This document shows positions 1-5,987 of a stretch of DNA of 6,832 nucleotides, in pieces. This stretch comes from DASYSA01 sp036003885 (GTDB lineage Bacteria > Acidobacteriota > Blastocatellia > UBA7656): positions 1-6,832 of the forward strand of contig DASYSA010000532.1 of NCBI GenBank assembly GCA_036003885.1. The letters run 5' to 3'. Within the stretch, counting starts at the first letter, position 1; each line of letters opens with the position of its first letter. The notes beneath the pieces were generated by a model. The model was not told the origin of the DNA. It worked only from the letters and a program-made list of their open reading frames with translations, and searched no databases. The position numbers and the translations under genes are program-made.

Positions 1-141
1 CTGAAGGTAGTAAGACATCATCGGGATCGCCATCTCCCAACGCGAGTTTTTGCGTTGCCAACGGCGGACTGGATTCGTGACGGCGCCAGGCTCACTGTGT
101 TCGATGCCGCGAACTCCAGCGTGTTCACCCTTTCGTGTCGA
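1..141. other. Left edge, no supported gene
   Basis: No gene can be supported here. On the minus strand the reading frame of the 142-477 gene stays open after its stop through to the window edge. Its first ATG is at 33-31, followed by codons for AIPMMSYYLQ. That ATG has a GGGAG directly against it, which is too close for a normal ribosome binding site. It may be the first codons of a gene running off the left edge, or chance. A 6-bp inverted repeat (CAACGC at 38-43 and GCGTTG at 52-57, 8-nt loop) is present, with no clear role. Confidence 0.3.
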
Positions 142-477
142 TCAAGAAGCAGCTACTTTCTGCCGCTGCGCAATCTTCCGCTCCCTTATGAACAGGAACA
201 GAGGCAGGCCAAGCGAAACGCCGACTAAGAGATTGCAGACGATATATATCCATAGATGTCTCATCTGTTGCCGGCGCCCCTCCGTCAACACCAGAACCCA
301 AAGTACTACCGACGAGACTATGACGTCGAGACCAAAGAAACCCGAGATCCGATTGGCGAAGAGATCCTGAACAAGAAGCGAAACATTGAGCCCGTGCTCA
401 GTCAGGAACGGGATTAGCTGCGAGCCGGGAAGTACGGCGCCAAGGATGCAGAGAACCAGGTACAGGTATTGAGTCAT
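142..477 (-). CDS. DUF2834-type small membrane protein
   Basis: This is a 111-residue integral membrane protein that I place in the DUF2834 family, whose function is unknown. Three hydrophobic helices are visible at about residues 4-24, 44-65 and 75-97. Between helices 1 and 2 is a polar stretch with the family-like sequence DLFANRISGFFGLD (38-51). Helix 2 is followed by the charged turn EGRRQQMRHLW, which also looks family-typical. The C-terminus is basic and probably cytoplasmic. The ATG at 477-475 has a strong Shine-Dalgarno sequence. The gene lies 57 bp downstream of the membrane regulator on the same strand, so co-transcription is plausible but not shown. Length is normal for the family and nothing looks broken. 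The family call rests on recalled sequence style; the membrane topology is read directly. Confidence 0.78.
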   Translation of the reverse strand: MTQYLYLVLCILGAVLPGSQLIPFLTEHGLNVSLLVQDLFANRISGFFGLDVIVSSVVLWVLVLTEGRRQQMRHLWIYIVCNLLVGVSLGLPLFLFIRERKIAQRQKVAAS

Positions 478-481
478 ACGA

Positions 482-489
482 TCCTCCTC
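482..489 (-). promoter_or_regulatory. Ribosome binding site of the DUF2834 gene
   Basis: Read on the minus strand this is GAGGAGGA, ending four bases before the ATG at 477-475. It is a near-perfect Shine-Dalgarno match and fixes the start of the 111-residue protein. It lies in the 57-bp gap after the regulator's stop, so translation of the downstream gene does not depend on coupling. Confidence 0.7.
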
Positions 490-534
490 TCCCGCGCGAC
501 GGTCGACACCAACGATAGCCGCATCTACGCGTTT

Positions 535-2445
535 CTACTGGAGGCCGACGCGACGAATAAGGCCTTCGAACCTTGGATCAGAGTGGAGGCTGTCAAAGGT
601 CGGATCCGACCTTAGCAGATTTAGATAGTCAGAGCGATCTTGATAAGCTCGCTCCAACCACTCGAAAGCCCTATTTTTGTCTCCGAGGCCGACATGAATG
701 CGTGCAATCTCAAAAGGAGAGATGTAGCGCTCGCGGGATAATGCGCCCAAACGGTCGAGCACCCTCCGCGCATCGCGAATGCGCCCGGCGACTGCGTAAG
801 CGTAACCGAGCATTCCCAGTTTCCCACTGGGCAATTCCACAGCTTTCTCCAATTCGATAATTGCTTGATCATATGAGCCCTTTTCCATGTAAGCCTTGCC
901 CAGAACAAGATGTCCCCGATTGAAGTTCCTGTCTAATTCAAGCGCCTCGCGGCTTTGTTCGATGGCCTGGTCATACTGATGCGCCAGATAGGCAATATAC
1001 GCCGCATTGACGTATGCACTTGCGGAAAGCGAACTGGATTGCAACGCTTGATTGGCTGCTCGGATGGCTTCATCAATCCTGCCCTGTTCGGCAAGATACT
1101 GGCCGTACGAAAAATGGACCTCTGCTTCATTGGGATTGAGTTCAAGCGTGCGCTTAAATTCTTGCTCGGCTCCCGGAAAATCCCAGGTCCACCAGTAGAT
1201 CAAAGCAAGCGCATAGTGCGCCTCGGCCAACGCGTCGTCGAGCGCCAGCGCCTTCAAGGCAGCATCTTTTGCTTTAGGCATGGCTTCGCCGGGCGATAAA
1301 GTTTCACCAGATCTTATCGCGTAGCTTTCGGCCAATCCGGCGTAAGCCTGCGCGTATTTCGGGTCCAGCGCGATAGCTTGATTGAAATACTCGACCGCTT
1401 TCTTAGCGCCATAGTCGGTGAATTGCCAGGAATAGTAATGACCCTTCAAGTAGAGTTGATATGCCTGGCTGTTGTCCGTGTAATGCTTCGCCAGGAGACC
1501 TTTTTCCTCGCCGGTCAGTTTAACCGCAAGTGCTGCGGCCACTCGCTCGGAAATTGAGTCCTGCACCGCGAATACGTCTGTGAGCTTTTCATCGAACGTA
1601 TCAGCCCAGAGCTGGCCCCCGTCTCCCACTCTCACGAGCCGCACAGTGGCCCGTATGCGGTCGCCAGATTTCTGTATGGTGCTATCCAACACCGATTCCA
1701 CTCCCAATTCCCGACCGGCTGCGACGGGGTCTTGCTCAAGCACTGCGTATTTGCGAACTAGCCCGAGTGGCCGCACGATGATAGCCCTCATGCCGCTGAG
1801 CTTGGTTGTGAGCGTTTCTGCCATCCCAATCTCAAGCGCTTCGTCTCGGTTATCTGCAACCAGCGGCTTGAACGGCAACACCGCGATTGACCTGATCGGC
1901 GGTTGTGGCCCGGATTGCTTTGGCCAGAAATAATAAGCCGCATAACCCAGCCCGATCAGCGTGATTGCGGCGGCGAGCGTCAGCAACACATGTCTTTTCC
2001 GCGCGGCCGGTCGTTGACGGCCGGCCTCTTGCTGCTCCGCCTCGCTGACTTCTTCAAGCGCTAGCGTCGTCCGGCTGCGCTCTTCTACGACCATCGCCGC
2101 CGGTTCTGCTGTTGACTCCACAACCTCTGCGACGAAGCGATAGCCTCGGCGCGGCACTGTTTCAATATAAAGGTGTTTGCCGGAGTCATCGCCCAGCGCC
2201 TTGCGCAACAGCGAGATGTTATTCGACAGGTTCGTTTCTTCGACGAACGTCTCGGGCCACAGCCTCCGCATCAGCTCATCTTTTTCAAGCAGATGGCCTC
2301 TGTTTTCTACTAGCACCTTTAGCAGATCGAATGCCTTCGGCGTGAGCGCTACACTCTCGCCATCCCTGAGCAGCATTCGTTCTGCGACATCAATGCAGAA
2401 TGGCCCGAACTCGTACAATTGCCTTGCCTGCCTGCTCATGGCCAT
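535..2445 (-). CDS. CadC-like membrane transcriptional regulator with TPR repeats
   Basis: This is a 636-residue one-component regulator. The N-terminus (about 11-108) is an OmpR/PhoB-type winged helix, with the family-typical ALTPKAFDLLKVLVENRG, the LWPETFVEETNLSNNISLLRKALGD recognition region and the wing motif VPRRGYRFVAEV. An acidic linker leads to one transmembrane helix (about 150-174). Residues 185-285 (start RSIAVLPFKPL, end LWADTFDE) resemble the TolB/FlgO-like segment common in these proteins. Several TPR units fill about 326-629. Such proteins bind DNA at the membrane and sense through the outer domain; the ligand is unknown. No phosphorelay receiver is present. The frame extends upstream to a GTG at 2523, but that lacks a Shine-Dalgarno sequence. 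The ATG at 2445 (or 2439) has AAAGAG nearby and starts just before the winged helix, so I prefer it. The gene is divergent from the propeller operon. Confidence 0.9.
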   Translation of the reverse strand: MAMSRQARQLYEFGPFCIDVAERMLLRDGESVALTPKAFDLLKVLVENRGHLLEKDELMRRLWPETFVEETNLSNNISLLRKALGDDSGKHLYIETVPRRGYRFVAEVVESTAEPAAMVVEERSRTTLALEEVSEAEQQEAGRQRPAARKRHVLLTLAAAITLIGLGYAAYYFWPKQSGPQPPIRSIAVLPFKPLVADNRDEALEIGMAETLTTKLSGMRAIIVRPLGLVRKYAVLEQDPVAAGRELGVESVLDSTIQKSGDRIRATVRLVRVGDGGQLWADTFDEKLTDVFAVQDSISERVAAALAVKLTGEEKGLLAKHYTDNSQAYQLYLKGHYYSWQFTDYGAKKAVEYFNQAIALDPKYAQAYAGLAESYAIRSGETLSPGEAMPKAKDAALKALALDDALAEAHYALALIYWWTWDFPGAEQEFKRTLELNPNEAEVHFSYGQYLAEQGRIDEAIRAANQALQSSSLSASAYVNAAYIAYLAHQYDQAIEQSREALELDRNFNRGHLVLGKAYMEKGSYDQAIIELEKAVELPSGKLGMLGYAYAVAGRIRDARRVLDRLGALSRERYISPFEIARIHVGLGDKNRAFEWLERAYQDRSDYLNLLRSDPTFDSLHSDPRFEGLIRRVGLQ

Positions 2446-2454
2446 TGTTTTAAA

Positions 2455-2475
2455 CTCTTTGAACTCTCTTTGAAC
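2455..2475 (-). promoter_or_regulatory. Tandem direct repeat, candidate OmpR-type operator
   Basis: The 10-mer CTCTTTGAAC occurs exactly twice on the plus strand, at 2455-2464 and 2466-2475, a period of 11 bp. On the regulator's strand it reads GTTCAAAGAG, A, GTTCAAAGAG and ends 9 bases before the preferred ATG at 2445. Tandem direct repeats of about 11 bp are the known binding geometry of OmpR/PhoB-family winged helices, and the adjacent gene encodes one, so autoregulation is a reasonable inference. The proximal copy also contains the likely ribosome binding site (AAAGAG), so bound protein could also hinder translation start. No convincing third copy or sigma-70 promoter was found. Confidence 0.4.
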
Positions 2476-2733
2476 AAACCTGAAAAGAAATTTGGATTCC
2501 CTTAAGACTTCGATTCGGCCCACACAGTAAAGTCTGCCGTGAGGTAAGAGATGGCGGCGACCTTCAAATCCTTAACGCGCAAGGTGCACCGGTTCGGTCC
2601 GGAACGATCACGGGTGAGGCTGCGACGCTGCCTCATTGTATGCCTAACTTTTGCCGCAAGCAATATGGCAATAGGCGAGAGCTGCCAGCGTTGCGTTTCG
2701 TCAGTGGAAGCTGGTGAAGGGGAACCGAAACGA

Positions 2734-3045
2734 ATGAAGAACAAGACAAAGCTGACGATCGAGACGGAGCGGATATTTGTCATCCGCAGAGGCAGAGCCG
2801 AGCGTCGGGGAATGTGCGAAGCGTGCCAGGAGGTGGTGCAACTCCTCACCGTAGATGAATCGGCGACGCTTACGCGCGTGAGTGCGCGGGCGATCTATGG
2901 ACTGGTAGAGGCTGGAAAGATTCATTTCACCGAAACCAATGAAGGGTTGCTGCTGATTTGTTTCAACTCGCTTTGTCGCAGTTTGCTTCGAGCAGAGGCG
3001 CAAGATCTTACGAACAAATTCAAATCAGGAAGGAGAAGACCATGA
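2734..3045 (+). CDS. Small Cys-containing helix-turn-helix DNA-binding protein
   Basis: This 103-residue cytoplasmic protein has a MerR/excisionase-like helix-turn-helix at about residues 38-66: LTVDESATLTRVSARAIYG, followed by LVEAGKIHFTE. Four cysteines, C28-x2-C31 before the helix-turn-helix and C76-x4-C81 after it, could bind a metal, but this is unproven. Short proteins of this design, starting with a strand like TIETERIFVI, are in my recollection common in acidobacteria; their targets are unknown. The frame is open back to an ATG at 2551, but the ATG at 2734 has a good AAGGGGA at 2717-2723 and begins the conserved-looking part, so the upstream 61 codons are rejected. The 288 bp between this start and the divergent regulator hold no other gene. 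The stop (3043-3045) overlaps the next start as ATGA, so the two proteins are probably translationally coupled. Confidence 0.8.
   Translation: MKNKTKLTIETERIFVIRRGRAERRGMCEACQEVVQLLTVDESATLTRVSARAIYGLVEAGKIHFTETNEGLLLICFNSLCRSLLRAEAQDLTNKFKSGRRRP
3028..3035 (+). promoter_or_regulatory. Ribosome binding site inside the upstream gene
   Basis: GGAAGGAG lies six bases before the ATG at 3042 and within the last codons of the small helix-turn-helix gene. Together with the ATGA stop/start overlap it decides the start of the PD40 protein. It rules out an in-frame ATG at 2958, which would place 28 non-signal residues ahead of the signal peptide. Confidence 0.75.
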
Positions 3046-4190
3046 AAGCTAGGGATAGATCAGCGACGCTCTTCGCAACCGTCATGGTGGTAGTCGTGGT
3101 TGCGGTCGTCTGGACGGCATGGCCCGCTCGCAATCTGCTAGCCGCTAAGGACGTTGGAGGTGCGGTCGGCGCTGAAATCGCTAGCACGCAAGCCCATCAT
3201 GTTGCGAGTGCACAAGACCACCACGCCACTATTGAGTGGCCGGACTCAGCATTCCGCGCTGCCATCGATGCGGCACCAGCGGGCGCAACGGCGTCCCCGC
3301 GTTCACCGCTCTATTCCATGGGGTGTTCGTTGGGCCTCGCTCAGAACCTCGGTTCTTCCGTCAACTCCCCTCTATTCGAGGGAGGTCCAACCGTCTCGAC
3401 CGATGAAAGGACGATGATTTTCACCGCGACCCGTGACCCGGTGACAGGGCAGGAAGACCTATTCATCTCCAAGCGAGCGCGCCGGCAAGACCCGTGGGGC
3501 GCAGCCGAACCCATCGGATTTCCTATAAACGAACCCGTCGTCGATGAGTTCTCGCCTCGCCTTTCGCATGATGGAACGGCGCTCTATTTTGGGTCGAATC
3601 GTGCGGGAGGGTTCGGCAAGGCCGACCTCTACGTTTCTACTCGTGAATCTCCGAACCATCCCTGGAACCCGCCGCAGAATCTGGGACCGCTCATCAACAC
3701 AGCGAACTTTGAGGGATTCCCTACACCATCGGCAGACGGCAACACGCTGTACTTCGATAGGGCTACGACAGCCGGCAGCCCCGATTCGGACATTTGGGTG
3801 ACGACTCGCGCGAATCAACACGAGCCGTGGGGAGTCCCGCAGGGACTCGCCGAGCCGGTCAACACCTCCGACGCCGAGTTTGCACCGTCAATCTCAGTGG
3901 ACGGCCTGACGTTGTATTTCGCATCCGCACGAGCTGGCAACATCGGTTTTGTGGACATCTGGGTCTCGACCCGCCGGGGCCTGTTGGATCCGTGGGTGCA
4001 GCCCAAGAATCTCGGGCCGAACGTGAACAGCGCATTCAGCCTGACACTCGGGCCGTTTATCACGGCCAACGGAAGGTCTCTCTACTTCATGTCAACTCGC
4101 CCTGGCGGGCTGGGGCAACCAGGTTGTCGGTTTCTCAGTTGCTTCGATCTGTACGTGGCAAAGCGCGAATGTCACGGTGACGCTCACTGA
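3042..4190 (+). CDS. Exported five-bladed PD40/TolB-like beta-propeller protein
   Basis: This 382-residue protein begins with a signal peptide or membrane anchor: basic MKARDR, then a Val-rich core (about 10-27), with possible cleavage near NLLA-AK at 34-36. A low-complexity Ala/His segment follows. From about residue 110 there are five tandem repeats of about 55 residues (110-165, 164-219, 220-274, 275-329, 330-377). Each shows S-x-DG-x-x-LYF and a D-(L/I)-(Y/W)-V-x-TR strand, most with a DPW turn and NLGP-(L/N)-(I/V)-N end. Residues 99-108 (AQNLGSSVNS) repeat the end of a unit without its beginning, so they probably close the ring by completing the last blade. These are PD40 (TolB-like) repeats, usually involved in protein or envelope interactions; no catalytic residues are seen. 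The last unit carries an extra Cys-containing insert (C362, C367) and C377 near the end. Translation is coupled to the preceding DNA-binding gene. The specific role is unknown. Confidence 0.87.
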   Translation: MKARDRSATLFATVMVVVVVAVVWTAWPARNLLAAKDVGGAVGAEIASTQAHHVASAQDHHATIEWPDSAFRAAIDAAPAGATASPRSPLYSMGCSLGLAQNLGSSVNSPLFEGGPTVSTDERTMIFTATRDPVTGQEDLFISKRARRQDPWGAAEPIGFPINEPVVDEFSPRLSHDGTALYFGSNRAGGFGKADLYVSTRESPNHPWNPPQNLGPLINTANFEGFPTPSADGNTLYFDRATTAGSPDSDIWVTTRANQHEPWGVPQGLAEPVNTSDAEFAPSISVDGLTLYFASARAGNIGFVDIWVSTRRGLLDPWVQPKNLGPNVNSAFSLTLGPFITANGRSLYFMSTRPGGLGQPGCRFLSCFDLYVAKRECHGDAH

Positions 4191-4248
4191 TTTGGATTAG
4201 CAAACAACAAGCAAGGGCAGTGCCTCGCAATTTCGTGAACAGATTCGA

Positions 4249-4321
4249 GTCGGAGTAGGAATGACCATTACTAATCATCCTCTCCACAGATCCGGACGAG
4301 CGCTGCTAACGCATCCGGCTC
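4249..4321 (-). ncRNA. Group II intron domains V and VI
   Basis: Domain V (4321-4289, 33 nt) starts GAGCCGGAU, containing the AGC triad. This pairs with the terminal GUCCGGAUC in 8 of 9 positions; the exception is G against A at the third pair. Above it lie a two-base bulge (UC, where AC is usual) and an upper stem GCGUU/AGCGC with a small loop. After a UGU linker, domain VI has GGAG (4285-4282) pairing CUCC (4255-4252), GGA (4280-4278) pairing UCC (4260-4258) and UGAU (4277-4274) pairing GUCA (4265-4262). An unpaired A at 4256 sits eight bases from a 3' end in AC at 4249. Branch-point position and AY terminus match group II introns. The altered bulge and short loop suggest decay. Confidence 0.68.
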
Positions 4322-4457
4322 CTGCCTTAGGTGATGACGCCCTCAATACCCTGCCTGCACCTTCCCCTGTTAACGCTTCGCCTGCGCCCTTTCGAGCGCC
4401 GGTGCATGACTCGGGGCCGTCACGGTTGGCTAATCCTTTAACGTATGACTCTTTCAT
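4249..4457 (-). mobile_element. Degenerate group II intron remnant, internally deleted
   Basis: Two pieces of intron-like sequence abut on the minus strand. The 3' piece (about 4341 down to 4249) carries domains V and VI. The 5' piece (4457 down to about 4344) reads, as a conceptual peptide, ESYVKGLANRDGPESC followed by GEALTGEGAGRVL. I recall this wording from spurious hypothetical proteins annotated just ahead of group II intron reverse transcriptases, where GRVL is normally followed by SRE. Here the peptide jumps at about 4341-4346 straight into the segment before domain V. The reverse-transcriptase/maturase gene, most of domain I and domain IV are absent, and no GUGYG-type 5' end is visible. 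I infer a dead remnant left by internal deletion and 5' truncation. The 3' piece rests on structure visible in the sequence; the 5' piece rests on memory and is less certain. Its orientation opposes both flanking genes. Confidence 0.6.
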
Positions 4458-4502
4458 TCACTACAACCTGCCGATTTATCCCGGCGCTCGAGGAGAACGA
4501 AT

Positions 4503-5762
4503 ATGAATACGAGGCCAAGCTATCGCGTCGTTGCGCTCGTCGCGCTGATCACGGTTGTTTCTGTCGTATCAGCGCGGCTGCGCGCCGACACCGGAATGTG
4601 CGGCGGTGTCAACCTGCCGTTTATCGATGTGTCTGCCAGCAACCCCTTCTTCTGCTCCATAGCATCTGCTTATTTCTCCGGGCTTTCGGACGGCACGACC
4701 GCCACCACCTTTGGTCCTGCAGACCTTGTACCGCGCGAGCAGATGGCTGCGTTCGTGACCCGCACGATGGACCAGTCGCTGCGCCGGGGCAGTCAGCGGG
4801 CGGTGGCACAGCAGTGGTGGCAACCGACGGGAGTGCTCGCATTGGCCCTGAGCCGCGCCGAGGTCGACGACAGTCACGGGAACCAGTTTCACTCGTTCCC
4901 CACCAGAATCGCCTGGGATGGCGCGGACCTGTGGGTGACTAGTAGAACTGGCCTCCTCACCGTGTCTCGGGTTCGTGCGAGCGATGGCCGCCTGCTGGAG
5001 AATTGGGATATGTTTATCGGGGGACTCGACATCATCGCCGCCGCCGGACGGATATTCGTCAGCGGTGATAGCCCGTTCGTTTCCGAGGAGGACGCAGGCA
5101 GGGTCTTCGTAATTGACCCAAGGCGAGAACCCACGGCGGCGAGCGAATTTGCGAAGACCAAGCCACACCCAAATGGTCTCACGTTCACCGGGACACATCT
5201 GTGGACCGCCAATCGTAGCGGCTCAATCACCCGCATATCGCTCATCGGCGGCTTTGTGAGCACGTTCACCTCCGGGTTTTCTTCACCGTTCGATATCCTC
5301 TGGGACGGTGAAAACCTGTGGGTCGCCGATATCGGAGACGACCGGTTGAAGCGGGTAGACCCGGCCAACGGCGCGGTGCTGCAGTCCATACCGGTTGGCA
5401 GCAGCGGTCCTCGTGTCAAAAGCTCACCCTGGGAACTACTCTTCGATGGCTCAAATCTATGGGTGAGCACCAACTTAGATGACAGCGTGACAGTGGTGCG
5501 GGCGGTGGGCGATCTGCGCGGCAGGGTGCTGGCCACGCTGACCGGTAACGGACTGAATGGGCCTCGGGGCATGGCCTTCGACGGCGAGCGCGTCCTGGTG
5601 GTCAATGCCCAGGACAGTTCGGTATCGCTCTTCAAGGTGGCGGACTTCACGCCTCTTGGTCGAATTTCGGTAGGCCCTTCGAGTGGACCCCACGGTGCTT
5701 GTAGCGATGGCCTGAACTTCTGGATCACTCGGGAAAACTCCCACGACATCGTGCGATTCTGA
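4503..5762 (+). CDS. Exported SLH-domain and seven-bladed beta-propeller protein
   Basis: This 419-residue protein starts with a signal peptide (about 1-28, likely cleavage after LRA). An S-layer-homology-like domain follows at about 38-92: FIDVSASNPFFCSIASAYFSG, then LSDGTTATTFGP and the hallmark PREQMAAFVTR. Residues 93-125 are a linker. A propeller fills about 131-419, with core strands of the type G-x-x-WDG-x-x-LWV at about 131, 221, 261, 308, 353 and 395. A degenerate blade near 173-189 (GGLDIIAAAGRIFVSGD) gives seven. These are NHL/YncE-like repeats. SLH domains usually anchor proteins to cell-wall or envelope polymers, so a surface location is inferred; the partner or substrate is unknown and no catalytic residues are seen. 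The start is set by GAGGAGAA at 4490-4497, seven bases before the ATG. A single SLH repeat is fewer than the three typical of S-layer proteins. Confidence 0.88.
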   Translation: MNTRPSYRVVALVALITVVSVVSARLRADTGMCGGVNLPFIDVSASNPFFCSIASAYFSGLSDGTTATTFGPADLVPREQMAAFVTRTMDQSLRRGSQRAVAQQWWQPTGVLALALSRAEVDDSHGNQFHSFPTRIAWDGADLWVTSRTGLLTVSRVRASDGRLLENWDMFIGGLDIIAAAGRIFVSGDSPFVSEEDAGRVFVIDPRREPTAASEFAKTKPHPNGLTFTGTHLWTANRSGSITRISLIGGFVSTFTSGFSSPFDILWDGENLWVADIGDDRLKRVDPANGAVLQSIPVGSSGPRVKSSPWELLFDGSNLWVSTNLDDSVTVVRAVGDLRGRVLATLTGNGLNGPRGMAFDGERVLVVNAQDSSVSLFKVADFTPLGRISVGPSSGPHGACSDGLNFWITRENSHDIVRF

Positions 5763-5820
5763 CCCTGAAGTTGCGCGACATATTGACGGGGTAAACCGCC
5801 GCCTGCGTGCGTGGTGTCGA

Positions 5821-5895
5821 AAAGGAGTGTGCATTCTCAACTGCTTCGACCTGTACGTCGCTAAGCGCGGATGTCATGACGGAGATGTGCCGTAA
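5821..5895 (+). pseudogene. C-terminal ghost of a second PD40 propeller gene
   Basis: In one frame this stretch reads ILNCFDLYVAKRGCHDGD and then VP-stop (TAA 5893-5895). The intact PD40 protein at 3042-4190 ends FLSCFDLYVAKRECHGDAH. At DNA level the shared block (5842-5877 against 4140-4175) differs at only a few positions. Nearly all are third codon bases that keep the amino acid, apart from one Glu/Gly change. That pattern indicates a paralogue that diverged under protein-level selection before losing the rest of the gene. Upstream the frame stays open, but the sequence no longer resembles the last propeller blade beyond a few residues. No start codon or ribosome binding site serves it. 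The rest of the gene was probably removed when the region was rearranged. Confidence 0.72.
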
Positions 5896-5987
5896 GAGTG
5901 GGCCGTCTTCATTTTGACTCATCGAGCTGCTCGGTAAGCCGCAGCGGAAATTAAGTTGGAACAGAGTTATGCGAAAGGAGCAATATC

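Larger units (their letters stand above)
4191..4502. other. Gap between the two propeller genes
   Basis: This 312-bp stretch holds no protein-coding gene. Positions 4191-4248 show nothing recognisable and no clear terminator. Positions 4249-4457 are best explained as a decayed group II intron on the minus strand. Positions 4458-4489 are unassigned and may hold leader sequence of the next gene. The plus-strand GAGGAGAA at 4490-4497 is the ribosome binding site of the gene starting at 4503. Confidence 0.6.

Noticed and set aside
38..57. CAACGC/GCGTTG inverted repeat as a terminator
   Set aside because: The stem is only 6 bp with an 8-base loop, and no T-tract follows on either strand.
2446..2523. 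26-codon N-terminal extension of the membrane regulator from a GTG at 2523
   Set aside because: There is no Shine-Dalgarno sequence before the GTG, the added residues are outside the winged helix, and the extension would cover the direct repeat that looks like an operator.
2551..2733. 61-codon N-terminal extension of the small helix-turn-helix gene
   Set aside because: The extension has no recognisable domain, and the ATG at 2734 has a good Shine-Dalgarno sequence and begins the conserved-looking part.
2446..2733. Sigma-70 promoters in the divergent region
   Set aside because: TTGAAC and TTGCCG look like possible -35 boxes, but none has a credible -10 box at 16-18 bp.
2502..2849. Minus-strand 115-codon open frame overlapping the divergent region
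   Set aside because: The composition is not protein-like, no ribosome binding site is seen, and it overlaps the start of the better-supported plus-strand gene.
4458..4502. 5' end of the group II intron
   Set aside because: No GUGYG-type 5' boundary could be found on the minus strand, so the element is taken as 5' truncated, and these bases are left to the leader of the downstream gene.
4261..4506. Plus-strand 81-codon open frame ahead of the SLH-propeller gene
   Set aside because: It lies antisense to the group II intron remnant. Its PLHRSGRA and HPAPALGDDA wording is the reverse reading of domain V and its flank, seen in many spurious hypothetical proteins, and it has no clear ribosome binding site.
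4569..5198. Minus-strand 209-codon open frame opposite the SLH-propeller gene
   Set aside because: It is another GC-driven shadow, with no recognisable domain, start signal or neighbour support.
4889..5749. Minus-strand 286-codon open frame opposite the SLH-propeller gene
   Set aside because: It is Ser/Pro/Arg-rich without domains, and is an antisense shadow of a gene with clear signal peptide, SLH and propeller repeats.
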